8,212 nt of DNA, taken from NCBI GenBank assembly GCA_003525045.1, contig DQGF01000518.1, positions 14,052 through 22,263 on the forward strand, written 5' to 3'. The DNA comes from Pseudomonas sp. GTDB taxonomy: Bacteria; Pseudomonadota; Gammaproteobacteria; Pseudomonadales; Pseudomonadaceae. Made by a program: the position numbers and the translations under genes. The notes under the pieces are model-generated. The model was not told the DNA's origin and did not search any database. It worked only from the letters and a program-made list of their open reading frames with translations. The stretch's first letter is position 1, and each line of letters opens with the position of its first letter. This document shows, in pieces, positions 5,785-8,212 of the stretch.

Positions 5785-8204
5785 TTCGGACTCACGCTCC
5801 CGCTGTCGAGCCAATAGTTGGAGGCACCGCCTTCGGCGCTCAACATGGTGTAAAGCTGTAGTTTTACGTCTTTGCGGTCGAAGGATTCACCGGTGTTGCT
5901 TTCGATGTTGTCGTCGATCACCAGTGATTCGGCGATGATCTCGGCGTCACCACGATCTGCATCGGCGCCGCTGACGCGAAAACGCAACAACAGACAGGCT
6001 TCCTTGCCATCTTTGGTGGGTTTACCGACCAGTTTTCGAGTGCCGCGCTCGGTGAGTTCTATCAGGTACAACGGCGCCGCGACCCAGCGCTCAGCATTGA
6101 GCTGGCGGTAACCCAGGCGGGTTTTGCCCAGCACCCTCAACTGTGGCCCGTCGAGTTGCGGCTCGTGCAGTTGCAGGAATTCGTTGCCCTGAGCGTCGCT
6201 CTTGATCACATCCCGATAAAGCATGTCGTGGTCGATCACCAGATTGTTTTCGTCCAGCTTTCCGATATGGCGCATGGTCGAATACGGCTTGAGGCGGCCG
6301 ACGCTGAAGTAGAAGTTGGAGACTTTGCGCTGCTCGCTGAGCAGGCACAGCATCGCACCAACGGCTGCTGTGCTTTTGGGGTCGTCAATCTGGCCATTAC
6401 GGTGGAAGGGGTACCAGCCGCCAGTGCGGTAGCCGTTCATGGGCACGATGCGGCCCGGTGGCAGCGGTACCTTGCGGCGGATATAAGCCTGCACGCCTGG
6501 CAGACGCGATGGACGGCCGGTCAACAGCAACGCGTCGCATGGATACTGGAAGACCACTTCGCACAGCGCATCGAGGATCTTGCTCAGGTTGATCTGGCCT
6601 TTGAGGAAAGCCTGGTGAATAGCGGGCAGATCGATACGCAGCACAACTTTGCGCAAGTCAAAGCCATCGCGGCCGCCATCAATGCGCCGCACACCACCGG
6701 CCACGTATTCGCGAATACGCTCACTGATCGCATCTTTTTCCAAGAGATCGACAAACGCATACTCGTGGACCGGGCTTGGCAATTCCGGGTCGTATGCTTC
6801 GTAGTCTTTAAGCAGACGCAGGCCCAACGGTACGAATACTTGTAAGTTCAGTTGTTGGCGCAGGATGGCCTCTTGAGCGCTCGTGCTTTCATCGCCGCAC
6901 AGCCGCGACAAGAGCGAGCGTGGCGAAACCACGCCAAAGTCCTTGAGTGCCTGTTCCAGGCCGGGTAATACGAAACGCTGAATGATGTCCAGCAGGATGT
7001 CATCACCGGCGACCTTGAAGCTGTCGCGAAAGCGTTGCTCGGGGATGATCGAGACGTTACTGCCGCTGACCTGCTCGGCACCGCGCTCCAGGGAGTATTC
7101 AGTGATGACCAGGTCAGTAGTGCCACCGCCGATGTCGATGCTGGCCAGCGTGATGTGTTCGCGATTGGTTTTGTCTGGGCGTGCCAGAGTGTCGAAAAAC
7201 TCTTGGGCATGCCCGGCAAAGTTCTCGCGGATTTCAGTGTAGAGGTAGACAAGCTGACCGCAGGTGGCTTCATCCCACTCCACTTTGATGCGCGGCAAGG
7301 GCACGCGGGGCGCAGGCACAGGTGAATTCAGGCTTTTAGCCTTGCTCGGGTCGAGGTCACCTTCGTGCCAGCCCATGCATTTCCAGACCAGTGCCATTGC
7401 TTGCAGCAAACGATCGTTGAGCAGGCTGCGTTCTACTTGCGGCATGCCCGGCGGCACGGTCAGGGTGATACTGGACAGTTGCCGTGGTCGCTGGGTGTGG
7501 CCCATGCGGGTACGCTGCGCCGGGCTATTGATCTGCAAAAGGGCTTGAGTCAGCACCTCGGCGAGCATGAAGGTCATCAGCGAGCTGCGCGAGTACTGCG
7601 GGGAAAACGCAGGCAGGCGGTCGTCCTCGTTCTTGAGTTTGTAAAACGCCTGGCCGAGCTTGGTGATCTTGTGCGAAAACGGTGCAGCTGTGGCTTTGGG
7701 CTCGCTGTCGGTCTGCACGTACGAATTGTTGAAGCGCCAGCCGTGGGTGTAGGCGTTTTCGTCCCACAGATAGCGTTTTGGACTTGACAGGCCGGTGGAG
7801 CCTTCAGTGCCACGGCGGCGCCCGGACAATCGCCCGGCTTCGACACCGACACGGGCGATGGTCGGCCATTGGAACGCATCATGGCGGCCACTTTGGACCG
7901 AAAAGTTTTCTTTGCCGAACGACGCCTGTGCAAACTCCACGCGGCTTTCAAACGGCTGATTGTAGACCCGCTCCGGGCGCACCAGGTCGCGGATTTGCAG
8001 GATGTAGTTGTGTTTCATCCCGTCGCCGGATTGCCCGTGGTTTTCGATCAGAATGCCACAGGTGCGTGAGTTGCCGACATCCAGCACCAGGTCCACCGGG
8101 ATAGGCGGGTCTATAGCGTCCACGCCGTTGGCGGTAAGCTTTATTTCCGGGACTACGATACGTGCAAGTTCGCTGCTGCGCTGCTCGGGAATCGGCTTGG
8201 CCAT
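5781..8204 (-). CDS. srfB: SrfB-like virulence factor; actin/Hsp70-fold ATPase
   Basis: 807 aa, intact. Seen: residues 38-52 read VDLVLDVGNSRTCGILI, the phosphate-1 loop of the actin/Hsp70/sugar-kinase superfamily. Residues 356-365 (IDIGGGTTDL) are a textbook phosphate-2 loop. Residues 558-570 (ALLLTGRPSRLPG) fit the adenosine motif, and 611-618 (STAAVGAM) lies where the connect-2 helix is expected. A basic loop (GRRRG, about 128-132) and SSPKRYLWD (140-148) lie in an insertion after phosphate-1. The last roughly 165 residues look beta-rich and fall outside the ATPase core. No signal peptide or membrane helix, so cytosolic. Known: SrfB was named as an SsrB-regulated factor in Salmonella, and its molecular role is unclear. 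Inferred: an ATP-dependent switch, or possibly filament former, working with the adjacent SrfC-like GTPase. The ATG at 8204 sits in a TGATG context, suggesting coupling to a gene beyond the window. Its ribosome binding site is outside the window, so the start is likely but unproven. The family call is firm; function is not. Confidence 0.88.
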   Translation of the reverse strand: MAKPIPEQRSSELARIVVPEIKLTANGVDAIDPPIPVDLVLDVGNSRTCGILIENHGQSGDGMKHNYILQIRDLVRPERVYNQPFESRVEFAQASFGKENFSVQSGRHDAFQWPTIARVGVEAGRLSGRRRGTEGSTGLSSPKRYLWDENAYTHGWRFNNSYVQTDSEPKATAAPFSHKITKLGQAFYKLKNEDDRLPAFSPQYSRSSLMTFMLAEVLTQALLQINSPAQRTRMGHTQRPRQLSSITLTVPPGMPQVERSLLNDRLLQAMALVWKCMGWHEGDLDPSKAKSLNSPVPAPRVPLPRIKVEWDEATCGQLVYLYTEIRENFAGHAQEFFDTLARPDKTNREHITLASIDIGGGTTDLVITEYSLERGAEQVSGSNVSIIPEQRFRDSFKVAGDDILLDIIQRFVLPGLEQALKDFGVVSPRSLLSRLCGDESTSAQEAILRQQLNLQVFVPLGLRLLKDYEAYDPELPSPVHEYAFVDLLEKDAISERIREYVAGGVRRIDGGRDGFDLRKVVLRIDLPAIHQAFLKGQINLSKILDALCEVVFQYPCDALLLTGRPSRLPGVQAYIRRKVPLPPGRIVPMNGYRTGGWYPFHRNGQIDDPKSTAAVGAMLCLLSEQRKVSNFYFSVGRLKPYSTMRHIGKLDENNLVIDHDMLYRDVIKSDAQGNEFLQLHEPQLDGPQLRVLGKTRLGYRQLNAERWVAAPLYLIELTERGTRKLVGKPTKDGKEACLLLRFRVSGADADRGDAEIIAESLVIDDNIESNTGESFDRKDVKLQLYTMLSAEGGASNYWLDSGSVSPK

Positions 8205-8212
8205 CAGGCTCA
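8204..8212 (-). other. Possible upstream-gene end coupled to srfB (TGAGCCTGATG)
   Basis: Read on the minus strand, the right edge is TGAGCCTGATGG. Two in-frame TGA codons (8212-8210 and 8206-8204) precede or overlap the srfB ATG. An upstream gene ending at either one would be translationally coupled to srfB, matching the tight junctions seen at the other gene boundaries. The upstream gene itself is not visible. Confidence 0.4.

Noticed and set aside
5785..5814. N-terminal extension of srfC from a TTG codon
   Set aside because: It would overlap srfB by 34 bases, starts with a rare codon and adds only a charged peptide. The ATG in the ATGA overlap is a better start.
6156..6845. 229-codon plus-strand open frame opposite srfB
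   Set aside because: It is antisense to the adenosine-motif region of srfB and shows no domain of its own.
1..8212. RNA genes, insertion sequences, CRISPR arrays, terminators or promoters
   Set aside because: Essentially every base is coding on the minus strand with junctions of at most 3 bases. I saw no tRNA-like folds, array-like repeats or terminator hairpins with T-runs.

Overview
The window is a single, gapless leftward (minus-strand) operon segment. It most likely comes from a Pseudomonas-type gammaproteobacterium: G+C-rich, GC-rich third codon positions, and proteins resembling the SrfB/SrfC 'virulence factor' families of Pseudomonas and enterobacteria. The organism is inferred from protein character and base composition, not from a marker gene. 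All four complete genes and one gene fragment are on the minus strand. Adjacent genes overlap by 4 bases or are separated by at most 3. There is no room for an internal promoter or terminator, and both ends of the operon lie outside the window.

In transcription order (right to left) the genes are: (1) an 807-aa SrfB-like protein with the phosphate-1, phosphate-2 and adenosine motifs of the actin/Hsp70 ATPase fold; (2) an 899-aa SrfC-like protein with a GTPase P-loop, a DxxG motif and a TMCD motif, probably a dynamin-like or septin-like large GTPase; (3) a 342-aa single-pass membrane protein with a soluble N-terminal domain, Pro/Ala-rich linkers, one transmembrane helix and a cysteine-containing, probably TPR/Sel1-like C-terminal domain; (4) a 663-aa secreted protein with a signal peptide and a von Willebrand factor A domain, resembling the non-kinase part of the type VI secretion kinase PpkA; (5) the first 21 codons of a gene whose N-terminus looks like a LolD-type ABC transporter ATPase.

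My interpretation (inference) is a trans-envelope machine. A cytosolic actin-like ATPase and large GTPase would be linked through a bitopic membrane protein to a periplasmic vWA sensor or adaptor and an ABC transporter. The last three parts recall the TagQRST-PpkA threonine-phosphorylation pathway that controls type VI secretion in Pseudomonas aeruginosa, but no kinase is present here. SrfB/SrfC are named families (SsrB-regulated factors of Salmonella), yet their biochemical function is, as far as I know, unsettled. That makes this gene set the most interesting content of the window. I saw no RNA genes, mobile elements, CRISPR arrays or intergenic stretches of note.
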